Shown: positions 37,820-47,512, numbered from the stretch's first letter. The stretch: DNA of 64,000 bases from DASRJW01 sp964567755 (GCA_964567755.1 CAZMNW010000004.1:62001-126000); one strand, 5' to 3'. Notes: generated by a model from the sequence alone, not told the origin. Translations and numbers: made by a program.

Positions 37820-39987
37820 ACCTGCAAGAAACCCCCATCCTCGTCGGCATCGTCACCTGCGCAGCTCCTGTGCTGGCAGTTCTGTTGCGTCCCAGTGCCC
37901 GATTCCTGCGCATCGCCACCTTTGCGGTTGCTCTGTCGGCAGCCTTTTTCCTGTTCGCATTGCTCCGTCTGATCGAGGCCGGCCCGACGAATACTCCCAA
38001 CGTCTGGGTGTGGCTGTTCATGGCCTCCGGTGTGCCATTGGTGCTGGGGGGATACCTGCTCACCCTCGCAATCGGGCGTGAGCGCCCTGAAGAAGCCTTC
38101 CGACGTTCACGGCTGAGTTTCATCTTGCTCGCACTCGGCGGCTTGGCGGCATTGCTCGCCTTGGGCCGATCCTCCTTCGTGGCCGGCTACGACTGGAACG
38201 ATGGACGCGGCACGATCCACCTGGGTTTCCTGGGCAATGCTTACTTGAGCTACCTGCTCGTGGGCATGGTCCTGATGGGCTACAACCTGGAAAGCACCTA
38301 CCGGCTTTCGTCGAGTCAACTACGGCACCGCCTCCGGCTGCCTTTTCTCGGGATCTTTGGATTGCTTGGATTCGCCACCTTCATCCTGACCTCGGGCTTG
38401 CTGTACGCGTCCGTCGGCCTGGGTAAGTTGGTCGCTTTTTCCTTCCCCGCAACCTTCGCCAATGTCGTGGTGGCCTTCAGCCTCATGCGTCAAGCGCTGA
38501 CCGATGAGTCCGCACCGGTGTCGCGCAACGTCGTCTATTCGTCGTTCACGGCCGTCATGGCCGGGTTGTACGTCCTGGCCGTGGGCATCGTCGCCCAAAC
38601 CGCGCGATTCACACACTGGTCACCGGACGAGGTCGTGACGCTCTCGTTCGGGTTCCTGACGGCGCTGGTGGCAATTTTGCTCGCGGTTTCGAACCGCTTC
38701 CAGCGGCGCGTTCGCCGCTTCATCGACCAGAACTTCTACGTCAATCACTACGACTATCGGACCCAGTGGTCCAACGTGATTCGGGCCTTCGAGAACGTGG
38801 TCGAAACCGATAAGGTTCTGGAGAATGCGCGCCATTTCCTGGCAAGCGTCTTCATGGCCGATTCCGTGACCATCGCAATCCGCGAGGAAGCAACCTTGGT
38901 CATCCGGCCACGCCTGGGCAAGGGCGCTGGCAATCCCAAGATGATCTTGGAAGAGGATTCACCGTTGGCCACGCTCTTGGCCACGGAACGCCGTTCATTG
39001 CTTCTCGATCGGCGGCCGGACGATTTCGAGTACATCGGGGTTTACGCCGAGAATCGCGGTTGGCTGGATGCCACGGCAAGTCAGATCGTGGCTCCCCTAC
39101 TGGAAGGCGACAAGCTCATCGGTTGCATCGGTCTCGAGCGCGATCAGGCGGACGACCCCTTCACGTACGAGGACGTGTCGCTTCTCGACAGCATCGCCTT
39201 CCACGTCGCGGCGAAGCTGGGGGAAGCGCGCCATGCCGAAGAACTCGCCGAGTCGCGCGAAATGAGCCTCATTGCCCAGTGGAGCAACATGTTGCTCCAC
39301 GATCTCAAGAACTACCTTTCCCCCTTGCGCCTGGTGGCGCAGAACTTGGTGCAGTATCAGAGCAGACCGGGCATCGCCGAGATGGCCGCTGGCGACATCG
39401 GCAGGGTCACGGATCGTATGGAAGCACTGGTGCGCGCCCTGGCGGAATTGCGCGACAACCCCCAGCGCTCGCGTCAGCGCATCGACCTCGGCAAGCTCGT
39501 TCGCAACACCCTCCGAGAAATGCAGGTGAAGCGCCGCAGCGAATTGAAGTTACAGCTGAAACTGGACGTGGACGCCATCGTACTGGGCGACGAGGGCATG
39601 CTGCAGCGAGTGCTGGAGAACCTCGTGAACAACGCCATTGAAGCCATGGATGGCTCCGGCTCCCTCAGCATCGAGACACGGATGGAGCCGACGTCCCACA
39701 ACGGTTCGCGAGCACTCGTCTCGATCCAGGACACCGGGAGCGGCATCACGCCCGAGTTTCTTCGGGAGCATCTATTCCGTCCCTTCGCCACGACCAAGAC
39801 GGGCGGGCTGGGGCTCGGGCTGTACCAGTGCCGCTCCATCGTGCGCGCGCACGGCGGCGAGATGAAAGTCGAGAGCGAACTCGGCGTTGGCACCACCGTG
39901 CAAGTCATCATGAACGCGATCGCTCCGGACCTGGCCTTCGCGGCCGGAGGACCGATGCCTCGCACACCGGACGGAATCATGCAATGA
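37816..39987 (+). CDS. prsK: PrsK-type membrane sensor histidine kinase
   Basis: 723 residues. The first ~285 are a seven- to nine-helix membrane region, followed by a GAF-like domain (about 330-475; SVFMADSVTIAIREEAT, then PLLEGDKLIGCIGLERDQ). The phospho-accepting helix is MLLHDLKNYLSPLRLVAQNL with H495, then the ATPase: N-box NLVNNAIEAMDG, G1 DTGSGI, G2 GGLGLGLYQCRSIV. This architecture is that of PrsK, the sensor of the PEP-CTERM/exosortase regulatory pair. It overlaps the response regulator gene by 4 bases. It would control polysaccharide or sorting genes via PrsR. Confidence 0.88.
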   Translation: MNLQETPILVGIVTCAAPVLAVLLRPSARFLRIATFAVALSAAFFLFALLRLIEAGPTNTPNVWVWLFMASGVPLVLGGYLLTLAIGRERPEEAFRRSRLSFILLALGGLAALLALGRSSFVAGYDWNDGRGTIHLGFLGNAYLSYLLVGMVLMGYNLESTYRLSSSQLRHRLRLPFLGIFGLLGFATFILTSGLLYASVGLGKLVAFSFPATFANVVVAFSLMRQALTDESAPVSRNVVYSSFTAVMAGLYVLAVGIVAQTARFTHWSPDEVVTLSFGFLTALVAILLAVSNRFQRRVRRFIDQNFYVNHYDYRTQWSNVIRAFENVVETDKVLENARHFLASVFMADSVTIAIREEATLVIRPRLGKGAGNPKMILEEDSPLATLLATERRSLLLDRRPDDFEYIGVYAENRGWLDATASQIVAPLLEGDKLIGCIGLERDQADDPFTYEDVSLLDSIAFHVAAKLGEARHAEELAESREMSLIAQWSNMLLHDLKNYLSPLRLVAQNLVQYQSRPGIAEMAAGDIGRVTDRMEALVRALAELRDNPQRSRQRIDLGKLVRNTLREMQVKRRSELKLQLKLDVDAIVLGDEGMLQRVLENLVNNAIEAMDGSGSLSIETRMEPTSHNGSRALVSIQDTGSGITPEFLREHLFRPFATTKTGGLGLGLYQCRSIVRAHGGEMKVESELGVGTTVQVIMNAIAPDLAFAAGGPMPRTPDGIMQ

Positions 39988-41402
39988 CAATGGGGCGTGA
40001 ATCACAGGATCAAAGAGCAAGACTGCTGATCGTCGACGACGATCCTGTGATGCTGAACCAGATCGGCCTGGCGCTCGGCGACGAGTTCGAGATGTTCAAG
40101 GCGAACAATCCCAAGTCTGCATGGGCGATCATCGAGAGCGAGCACCCCGACCTTGTGACGTTGGACCTCGCCCTGGAGAACAACGACGCCGAGTCCGGCT
40201 TCTCGCTGCTCGAGAAATGCATCGAGTTCGACCCGTTGATGAAGATCGTCCTCATCACGGGCAACGACACGGAGGAGAACGCCCTGCGTGCCGTCGATCA
40301 AGGCGCGCTCGACTTCTTGGGCAAGCCGATCGACATCGACGCCTTACGGCATCTCCTGCGTCGAGCGCGACGCATCGGCCAGCTCGAACGCCAGAACGCC
40401 GAGATTCTGAAGCGTTTCAACGGCAAGGGTCGTCTGGGACAGATTCTGGGGCATTCGTCTGCGGTGGAAGAGGTTTTCCACATGGTTCGGAAGGTGGCGC
40501 CCACGGACGTCACCGTTCTGATCTTGGGCGAAAGCGGCACGGGCAAGGAGTTGGTGGCACGGGAGCTGCGCCGTCTCAGCAAGCGCGTCGCCAAACCTTT
40601 CATCAGCATCAACTGCGGCGCCATCCCAGAGAATCTTCTGGAGAGCGAGCTGTTCGGGCACGAGAAGGGTTCTTTCACCGGCGCCCACATGTTGCGGCCC
40701 GGAAGGCTCGAGCTGGCTCACACGGGCACGGTGTTCCTCGACGAAGTGGGCGAGCTGCCTCCACCGTTGCAGGTCAAGCTGCTCCGCTTTCTCCAGGAAA
40801 GAGAAATCGAGCGCGTCGGCGGCCGTAGCGTCATCCGTATCGACGCCCGCGTCATCGCTGCGACCAATCGGGATCTGGACAGTGAGGTCAAGGCCGGCCG
40901 TTTCCGAGAGGATCTCTACTACCGTCTCTCCGTGGTCAACATTCAACTGCCGCCCCTGCGCAAACGGCAAGAAGACATACCCTACCTGGCACAGTACTTC
41001 CTCGAACGCTTCAGCGTGGAGATGGGCAAGGAGAAGCTTGCTTTCAGCCGCAAGGCACGCGAAGCAATGCTGCATTACTCGTGGCCTGGGAACGTGCGCG
41101 AACTCCAGCACCACGTGCAGAAGGCCGTCGTGATGTCGACAGGACGGTTGATCCGCTCTGTCGATCTCGGCTTGGAGGATCAGGCTGTCCCCTCGCCGCA
41201 ATCACTACGGAACGTCCGCGAACAGACAGACCGCGAGATGATCATTCAGACATTGCGTCGCACTTGCGGCAACATCTCGAAGGCTGCTCAGGAATTGGAT
41301 ATCTCCCGACCCAGCCTGCACGACCTGATGCGTAAGCACGGGATCGATGCCACGAGCTATCGGCAGAAAGCAGAGCCCGTCCCTCGAGAGGAAGCAGAGT
41401 AA
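39984..41402 (+). CDS. prsR: PrsR-type sigma-54-dependent response regulator
   Basis: 472 residues from the ATG at 39984 overlapping the prsK stop. Receiver domain: acidic DDD at 18-20, phospho-acceptor D61 (LVTLDLALEN), K114 (LGKPID). AAA+ domain: Walker A GESGTGKE (182-189), the sigma-54 contact loop GSFTGA (229-234, with Ser instead of the common Ala), Walker B VFLDEVGEL. Fis-type helix-turn-helix at the end (NISKAAQELDISRPSLHDLM). The receiver's TLDL...KIVLITGND pattern is the PrsR type. It should activate sigma-54 promoters of envelope polysaccharide genes. Confidence 0.9.
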   Translation: MTMGRESQDQRARLLIVDDDPVMLNQIGLALGDEFEMFKANNPKSAWAIIESEHPDLVTLDLALENNDAESGFSLLEKCIEFDPLMKIVLITGNDTEENALRAVDQGALDFLGKPIDIDALRHLLRRARRIGQLERQNAEILKRFNGKGRLGQILGHSSAVEEVFHMVRKVAPTDVTVLILGESGTGKELVARELRRLSKRVAKPFISINCGAIPENLLESELFGHEKGSFTGAHMLRPGRLELAHTGTVFLDEVGELPPPLQVKLLRFLQEREIERVGGRSVIRIDARVIAATNRDLDSEVKAGRFREDLYYRLSVVNIQLPPLRKRQEDIPYLAQYFLERFSVEMGKEKLAFSRKAREAMLHYSWPGNVRELQHHVQKAVVMSTGRLIRSVDLGLEDQAVPSPQSLRNVREQTDREMIIQTLRRTCGNISKAAQELDISRPSLHDLMRKHGIDATSYRQKAEPVPREEAE

Positions 41403-41409
41403 CCCCCCC

Positions 41410-42507
41410 ATGCAGCCGTTGAATCGCATTCTGTGCGCCCTGGCGTGTGTCTGTGTGTGTGCCACCCTCGTCCCGAAGGTGGTCCGCGGCGAGATCAACG
41501 TGCAGTCCCAGCCGAGTCATGTCCATGTGGAGTTCCGGGGGCCCTTGACCATCGCAGGGGTCGCGCCACTCACGCTCGAGCGCTTCCCGCCGGGGGATTA
41601 TCTGGTCCGCGCGACCGGGCTCGGGCTCGTCACCGCCCGAGGCCGCGTGCGCAGCACCTTCGACAATCGTGTGACCGTGCAGCGCTGGGCTCAGCCCTAC
41701 GCTCTCATCATGCCTCCCGGACTCGTCCACATGTCGCGCCGTGATGGTTGGCGTGGCTCGATGTTCACGACAGCTGCCGTGGGAGGAACACTCGGGGCCA
41801 TCGTGAAGAATGCGCACCACGACAACGCCGTGAGCGACTTCGAGCTGGCGCAAGAAGCTTACAACCGCGCCACCACCGACGAGGAGATCACAGCGGCAGC
41901 GTTGGATCTCGAGAACGCCTCCGAACTTGAAGGCGACGAGGCGACCATGCGGAACATCTGGATCGGCTACACCGCGGCGACATGGGTCGGGGCCGCCCTC
42001 GAGGCCTGGCTGCTCACGTCACCACCCAAGGTGCGACCTCTGGGGGGTGGGAGCTTCGAGTTAGGGGTGTCGAGGGCCCGGCCGATCGATGCAGCGATCC
42101 GTAGCATCCTGGTTCCTGGCGCTGGACAGCGCTACATGGGGCATACGCGGCGCAGCATCGTGTTTGGCCTTTCCATCTACACCCTGAGCGCGTTCACGAT
42201 CAGCTCCTACGACGAATACCTGAATGCGCAACGGAAGCAGTCCGACGCACAACGTCGCTATGACGCAGCAACAACCCCGGCCGAGATCGAGGCCCTTCGT
42301 TCGAGCCTCGAACAGGCGGCCGACTCTGCCAGCGAATGGAAGGTGACAGCGTGGTCACTCGGTGGAGCCGCGGCTGCGGCGTACATCTGGAACGTTCTCG
42401 ATGCCTTGGGTCAGGGGGCGACAGGATGGGAGCCCAGTGGAGTCGAGGTCGGGCTCGCGCCCCGGTTCGATGGGTTCATGGCGAGCGTCACGTGGAGGAT
42501 GCCATGA
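41410..42507 (+). CDS. DUF5683-like membrane protein with PEGA-like start
   Basis: 365 residues from the ATG at 41410, 7 bases after prsR. Signal peptide (residues 1-26). Residues 27-75 are a PEGA-like strand module (VQSQPSHVHVEFRGPL, then PLTLERFPPGDYLVRA). Several hydrophobic segments follow. SILVPGAGQRYMGHTRRSIV (about 230-250) is the 'PGxGQ-Y' signature of DUF5683, flanked by helices. Between them are short Glu/Ala-rich helices (EAYNRATTDEEITAAALDLE). The function is unknown. It is coupled by ATGA to the FN3 lipoprotein gene. Confidence 0.78.
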   Translation: MQPLNRILCALACVCVCATLVPKVVRGEINVQSQPSHVHVEFRGPLTIAGVAPLTLERFPPGDYLVRATGLGLVTARGRVRSTFDNRVTVQRWAQPYALIMPPGLVHMSRRDGWRGSMFTTAAVGGTLGAIVKNAHHDNAVSDFELAQEAYNRATTDEEITAAALDLENASELEGDEATMRNIWIGYTAATWVGAALEAWLLTSPPKVRPLGGGSFELGVSRARPIDAAIRSILVPGAGQRYMGHTRRSIVFGLSIYTLSAFTISSYDEYLNAQRKQSDAQRRYDAATTPAEIEALRSSLEQAADSASEWKVTAWSLGGAAAAAYIWNVLDALGQGATGWEPSGVEVGLAPRFDGFMASVTWRMP

Positions 42508-44981
42508 AGCGGCCCTTGGCACTCACCGTTTCGCTCGGGCTGGTCGCATTCGGCCTCGCCATCATCTTTGGCGGCTGCAGCGAGAGCCCAACTCCAACGT
42601 TCGACAACCCCTTGGATGAGCGTAACGGCCAAGGACTGCCCATTCCAGACTCCCTGGTCGTCACCGTGGGAAACAACGCCGTGAGGGTGTGCTGGGGGCT
42701 CCCGGAAAATGAGACTGCCGACGAATTCGCCGTGTTCCGCCAGCGCATCGATGTCGTCGAGGGTGAAAAGCAAGTGGCGACCACGAATGAGCGCTGTTAT
42801 TTGGACACGGGCGTACGCAATGGTCGCGCGTACGCGTACCGCATCAAAGCTTGCCGTGAGGGCCGCTGCGGTCCGATTAGCGAGAACATCGAGGCACGAC
42901 CCAATGTCTTCTCCATGCTCATCAACGATGACGCACCGAAGACACGCAACCGAACGGTCACGGTTGGGTTGAGCGCGCCGGGTGCGCAGTCGGTGCGCTT
43001 GGCGATGGATGCAGACTCACTGACAATCGCGCGCTGGCGTCCCGTCGCAGCCGCACTCAGTTACACTTTCCCCCCCGGCGATGGCACGAAGACGCTGTTT
43101 GCGGAGTTCCTCCTCCTCGACGGATCGGAATCGCTCCCGCTGTCGGACACGATCGTTCTGGATACACAGGCGCGCATCACGAGCGTGGATTTCGATGGAG
43201 CCCAAACACGGTATGCCGGCGAGATCCTGCACTTCAGGCTGGCCGCCGGCGAACCCGGTGGTACTGCCAGCGTGACCGTGGCGGGACTGGTCACGGCCCT
43301 ACCGCTATTCGACGACGGCAGCTCGGGCGACCCGGTAGCGGGCAACGGCGTTTACGAACGGGACTGGACCATCTCGGCCGGGATCACGGTCACATCCGCC
43401 ACCGTCACCGGCCAGTTCACGGATGACATCGGCAACGTGGCGGCGAGCATGACCGGTCCCCGCACGTTGACGGTTTTGCAGACTCTCGATCCGGTCACCC
43501 TGATCGAGCCCGCGACACTTGCCGTGCCACCGGATCCGGCGGCGGTGACGCTCCGATGGACGCAGTCCACGGCGACAGATGCTGAATTCTCCGGTTATCA
43601 GATCTTCCGCTCTGAATCGGAGACGGTGGATTCGACATCAAGCCGTGTAGGGACGGTGACCCCGCGCACCAATCTTGAGTTCACCGATTCCGACGTGGTT
43701 GAGTTTCACAAGTACTCCTATCGCGTCTACGTGCTGGTCAGGTCGGGACAGCAACGAGGCTCCAACGCGATTTCGGTCGTCGTTGACAACGAGCGCATCC
43801 CGACGGCGGTGAATCTCCAAGCGGCGAGTTCCGTGGCAGCGACGAGCCTCACCTTGAGATGGAGTGTCTCCGGGAACAGGGACTTCAAGGCCTACATGGT
43901 CTGCCGCAACACCACGGGCACGGTCACGCTCGGAGACTCCTTGCCCCCACCTATTTTCGCCGTGGACCGCAACTCTCTGCAGGAGCAGGGGCTCGAACCC
44001 AGCACCACGTACCATTACGCCGTCTTCGTCCAGGACGAGGGCGAGCTGTGGTCGCAGCCGAGCAACGAGATCAAAGTCACCACCGAACCCGATGGGGTGA
44101 CTCTAGTTTCGGCCACACCCGTGGCCCCACCGGATCCGGCCGCGGTCACACTGCGCTGGACACAGGCCACGGCCACGGATTTCTCCCTCTACCAAGTGTT
44201 CCGCGCCGAATCGGAGCCCGTCGACTTGACGTCTGAGCTCGTGGGAACGGTCACGGCACGGAGCACACTTCAATTCACCGATTCCACCGTGGTCGAGGGC
44301 CGCACGTACTGCTACGGCCTCTACGTGCTCACCACGACGGGCCGCCAGACAAGATCCACGAACACTTTGTGCGTCGCAGTTCCCAACGTGCGCACACCGG
44401 AGGAAGTGACGTTGGATCCCGCAAGCGGTGTGGGAGCAACGAGCCTGTCGCTCCGTTGGAGCCGCAGCGCCGATCGGGATTTCAGAGCTTATTTTGTCTG
44501 TCGAGACACGACGCCCACCGTCGCGTTGGGGGACTCCGTGGCCCGGATCTCCGACTCGAACGAAAACTACCGAGACGAGTTCGGCCTGGTGCCCAGCACG
44601 ACCTACTACTACCGGGTCTTCGTGGAGGACACGGCTGGCCGACGTTCCCCAAGCAACGAGATCAGCGCGACGACGGCTATCGCGGCCGGTGCGACATCGG
44701 TCCTCTTGCAAGCTACAGATGTGAGCGGCACCGGCGCCACGCTCGAGTGGGAAGCGAGCAGAGACCCGCTCTTTGCGCTTTACCGCCTCTACCGCGACGA
44801 GATTTCGGCGGTCACAACAGCCTCGACGCTGGTTATGGAGACTGGCGAACGAGATGCCACGAGCTTTCGTGACACGGTGATCCGGCCCGATGGGACCTAT
44901 TACTACCGGGTCTACATCGTTGCCAAAGACGATGCCGTGCCGAAGGCGAGCAACACGATCCAAGTCACGACTTCCCGATGA
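42504..44981 (+). CDS. Fibronectin type III repeat lipoprotein
   Basis: 825 residues. ATG at 42504 with GGAGGA upstream and overlap with the preceding stop. Lipobox Cys near 24 (IIFGGC). After an N-terminal FN3 domain and a strand-rich middle (choice-of-anchor-like, about 140-320) come at least five FN3-like domains. Residues about 333-528 and 530-725 are a tandem duplication of a two-domain module (PPDPAAVTLRWTQSTATD against PPDPAAVTLRWTQATATD). It is surface or periplasmic and probably binds polysaccharide or other envelope proteins. Similar repeats are frequent in FCB-type genomes. Confidence 0.82.
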   Translation: MKRPLALTVSLGLVAFGLAIIFGGCSESPTPTFDNPLDERNGQGLPIPDSLVVTVGNNAVRVCWGLPENETADEFAVFRQRIDVVEGEKQVATTNERCYLDTGVRNGRAYAYRIKACREGRCGPISENIEARPNVFSMLINDDAPKTRNRTVTVGLSAPGAQSVRLAMDADSLTIARWRPVAAALSYTFPPGDGTKTLFAEFLLLDGSESLPLSDTIVLDTQARITSVDFDGAQTRYAGEILHFRLAAGEPGGTASVTVAGLVTALPLFDDGSSGDPVAGNGVYERDWTISAGITVTSATVTGQFTDDIGNVAASMTGPRTLTVLQTLDPVTLIEPATLAVPPDPAAVTLRWTQSTATDAEFSGYQIFRSESETVDSTSSRVGTVTPRTNLEFTDSDVVEFHKYSYRVYVLVRSGQQRGSNAISVVVDNERIPTAVNLQAASSVAATSLTLRWSVSGNRDFKAYMVCRNTTGTVTLGDSLPPPIFAVDRNSLQEQGLEPSTTYHYAVFVQDEGELWSQPSNEIKVTTEPDGVTLVSATPVAPPDPAAVTLRWTQATATDFSLYQVFRAESEPVDLTSELVGTVTARSTLQFTDSTVVEGRTYCYGLYVLTTTGRQTRSTNTLCVAVPNVRTPEEVTLDPASGVGATSLSLRWSRSADRDFRAYFVCRDTTPTVALGDSVARISDSNENYRDEFGLVPSTTYYYRVFVEDTAGRRSPSNEISATTAIAAGATSVLLQATDVSGTGATLEWEASRDPLFALYRLYRDEISAVTTASTLVMETGERDATSFRDTVIRPDGTYYYRVYIVAKDDAVPKASNTIQVTTSR

Positions 44982-45001
44982 ACTAACCTGGAGGTGACGA
45001 C

Positions 45002-45802
45002 ATGCTCGAAACTTCGAATGCAACCGCAGGAATGTCCACCCGATCCTGCAAGGGAAAGCGACGCGTCGATTTCGCTCCGTGGACGAGCCTGCCGCCCCTG
45101 TCACCCACGAGACCGGTGAAGGAACCTGCAAACAATGCAGGACCCGGCCTGATCGAACGGGCGGCCGCCCTCGTGATTCTAACCTTGGCGACGCCGGCTC
45201 TCTTGCTGATTGCCCTTGCCATCAAGTTCGAGTCGACCCGTGGACCCGTGTTCTATCGGCAAGAGCGGGTTGGCCAAGACCGCCGAAACGGCGATGGCAA
45301 CGGGCACGGAAACGGGAACGGAACATTTTCCGTCCAGCATGAACGCAGAAAGACCTTCGGAAGGGGACGGAGCTTCATGATCTGGAAGTTTCGCTCCATG
45401 ATCCCCGACGCGGAATCCAAGACCGGTCCAGTTTGGGCCCAGGAAACGGATCCGCGCGTCACGCGCGTGGGGAGCTTCCTGCGGAAAGCAAGGCTGGACG
45501 AGGTCCCGCAGCTCATCAATGTGATCAAGGGGCAGATGCGCCTGATCGGCCCACGGCCTGAACGTCCAGTTTTCGTCGAGAAGCTCACCCAGACCTTCCC
45601 GGATTATCCCCAGCGCCTCAGGGTGCCTCCGGGGATCACAGGGCTAGCTCAGGTGCAGCGTTCTTACGATTCCGACCTGAACGACGTACGCAAGAAGCTC
45701 ATGTACGACCTCTTCTACGTGGAGAATCGCTCCGCAACCTTGAACGTGAAGATCTTGATGAAGACGGTGGGGGTGGTCCTGAACGGTCGGGGTGCACGCT
45801 GA
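45002..45802 (+). CDS. Polyprenyl-phosphate sugar-1-phosphate transferase (initiating enzyme)
   Basis: 266 residues, ATG with GGAGGTGA. It is the catalytic half of the WbaP/PglC family: one membrane segment (53-74), then KFESTRGPVFYRQERVGQ, WKFRSM, DPRVTRVGSFLRKARLDEVPQ, GQMRLIGPRPERP and GITGLAQV. It loads the first sugar phosphate onto undecaprenyl phosphate and starts repeat-unit synthesis. A ~25-residue Gly/Asn/His-rich insert at about 96-120 breaks the usual short link between ERVGQ and WKFRSM. It is the last of the prs operon genes (20 bases after the FN3 gene) and probably supplies the cluster at 49-64 kb. Confidence 0.92.
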   Translation: MLETSNATAGMSTRSCKGKRRVDFAPWTSLPPLSPTRPVKEPANNAGPGLIERAAALVILTLATPALLLIALAIKFESTRGPVFYRQERVGQDRRNGDGNGHGNGNGTFSVQHERRKTFGRGRSFMIWKFRSMIPDAESKTGPVWAQETDPRVTRVGSFLRKARLDEVPQLINVIKGQMRLIGPRPERPVFVEKLTQTFPDYPQRLRVPPGITGLAQVQRSYDSDLNDVRKKLMYDLFYVENRSATLNVKILMKTVGVVLNGRGAR

Positions 45803-46038
45803 GTCAGGGGTGAAGGCTCAAAACGACAGGCCACGGCACAGGAAATCGCTGCAGCCTCGTAGTTCAGATACGAGGTCCAGGAGCTGCCCGGATGTTCCCG
45901 TGTGGGTTCCCCCCTGCTTGTGCCTTCCTTGGCGAACCACGGCGAGGCCCGAACCCAGCAGATCTGGGGAATCTTCTATAATCATGAATGGCGAACCCGT
46001 CAAATGGTCCTGGACTGACTTAAACGAAGGATCTTCGC

Positions 46039-47460
46039 TTGCTTAGAGTCCTGGCTATCACACTGGTTTTAGCGGCTGGTCTGATGGGGCTTGCAATTCC
46101 CGCTTCCCCACAACCGTGGGTCGACGACGCGTGGGAATATCGCGTTCGGATTACCGTCAATTCGGACTCCATCGAGGGGAATGTGGCATTTACAGATTTC
46201 CCCGTCCTGGCCACCCTGAATGGGACCGCTCATGCGACTATCTTCAGCCACGCAAGGCCGGATGGAAGTGACCTCCTGTTTACCAGTAGTGATGGAATCA
46301 CCGTGCTGCAGCGGGAAATCGTCAGCTATGAATTCGCAACGCAGGAGTCGGAGATCTGGTTTCGGTCAGACGTGTTATCCAAGTCGAACAATGAGTTTTT
46401 TCTATACTATGGGAACCCTGACACAACGCAGCAGGACTTGCCGCCGGGGGCCTGGAGCGTGGACTATCGAGTCGTATACCACTTTGCCGAGGACCCTGGC
46501 GCTGGGATCTTGACAGACTCTAGCCCGCAATCAGCTCATGCGATTCTCAACCCTCTTCGGAACTGGACGAGCTCGGACGTCACGGATGCCCAAATCCACC
46601 AAGGATGGTTTTTCAATGGTTCCAGTCATCACATCAGATCGAATGCCATCAGTACTCAGGGTGATTCGTATGTTATCTCCGCCTGGCTTCTCCATGCGGA
46701 CCGGTCGGTCGATTTCATGATACAGGCTAACCCTGGTTTCTGGCATCTTTCCTCACAAGGCAACGGCTTGGTGAACCGCCCTAATTATGCAAGGTCAGGT
46801 GCCGATATCCAATGGCACCCAAATCCAATTCCACTGAATGGGTATCATCACTTCGCCTGGGTGTTCGATGGAGTCGCTGATACGCTACAGTTCTATTTCG
46901 ATGGCAATCCTCAACCGGTGTTCAGTACGTTCCCAGCCAATCTTCAGCCCTTGTACACGGGACAGTTGATCAACCCCTCTCGGCTAGAGCCCGTGGGTGT
47001 ATTGGGACCGATGTTCTTCAATTCCGAAGATCTCATGACGGGAGGGGGGGATGAGTTCAGGATCCGTGAAGGGACCCTGTCGGCAGAGTGGATCAAGACG
47101 GAATACCGCAACCAACGGAACCCGGGTGCATTCCTCGCCTTTGGTCCAGAAGAGGTCGTGACATCGGTGGATTTTGTTAGTTCCAGCGTGGTTCTGTACC
47201 AGAACATTCCCAACCCGTTCGATGGCGGGACGTCCATTCGGTTCAATACGACAAGTCCAGGGCGCGTTCTTCTCGCGGTCTACGACGTTGCCGGTCGCGA
47301 AGTCGCACGCCTCCAGAGCGGTCATCTCAATTCAGGAACCCACGAGCGCTACTGGGACGGGCGACTAGGACAAGGACACAGGGCCGCCCTTGGCGTCTAT
47401 TTCCTTCGGCTGGAGACCGTGGATTCCTTCGAGTCGGTGAAAATGCTTCTCGTGCGCTAG
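46039..47460 (+). CDS. Secreted DUF2341 / concanavalin-fold protein with FlgD-like C-terminal sorting domain
   Basis: 473 residues, starting at a TTG (46039) with GAAGG 8 bases upstream. Signal peptide residues 1-24. Residues 28-140 are a DUF2341 domain (WEYRVRITVNSDSIEG, then SEIWFRSDVLSKSNNEFFLY). A laminin-G/ConA-like domain follows (about 145-350). The C-terminal ~85 residues have YQNIPNPFDGGTSIRFNTTS and VLLAVYDVAGREVARL, the FlgD-like/T9SS-type tail that targets proteins to the surface in FCB bacteria. The GC content is lower than in the prs operon. Confidence 0.83.
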   Translation: MLRVLAITLVLAAGLMGLAIPASPQPWVDDAWEYRVRITVNSDSIEGNVAFTDFPVLATLNGTAHATIFSHARPDGSDLLFTSSDGITVLQREIVSYEFATQESEIWFRSDVLSKSNNEFFLYYGNPDTTQQDLPPGAWSVDYRVVYHFAEDPGAGILTDSSPQSAHAILNPLRNWTSSDVTDAQIHQGWFFNGSSHHIRSNAISTQGDSYVISAWLLHADRSVDFMIQANPGFWHLSSQGNGLVNRPNYARSGADIQWHPNPIPLNGYHHFAWVFDGVADTLQFYFDGNPQPVFSTFPANLQPLYTGQLINPSRLEPVGVLGPMFFNSEDLMTGGGDEFRIREGTLSAEWIKTEYRNQRNPGAFLAFGPEEVVTSVDFVSSSVVLYQNIPNPFDGGTSIRFNTTSPGRVLLAVYDVAGREVARLQSGHLNSGTHERYWDGRLGQGHRAALGVYFLRLETVDSFESVKMLLVR

Positions 47461-47481
47461 AAGCGATACGCCCAAACAAAG

Positions 47482-47512
47482 CCGCTCCTGACCTTCATCA
47501 GTGACCAGGGAG
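47482..47512. terminator. Weak hairpin between convergent genes
   Basis: GCTCCTGACC and the partly complementary CCAGGGAGC face each other across a 12-base loop between the DUF2341 gene (plus) and the SGNH hydrolase gene (minus), overlapping the 3' end of the latter. No T-run is seen, so it would be an imperfect bidirectional terminator. Confidence 0.3.

Noticed and set aside
45830..45860. Sigma-54-like element (GGCACAGGAAATCGC) before the DUF2341 gene
   Set aside because: Spacing is one base too long and the -12 part lacks TTGC.
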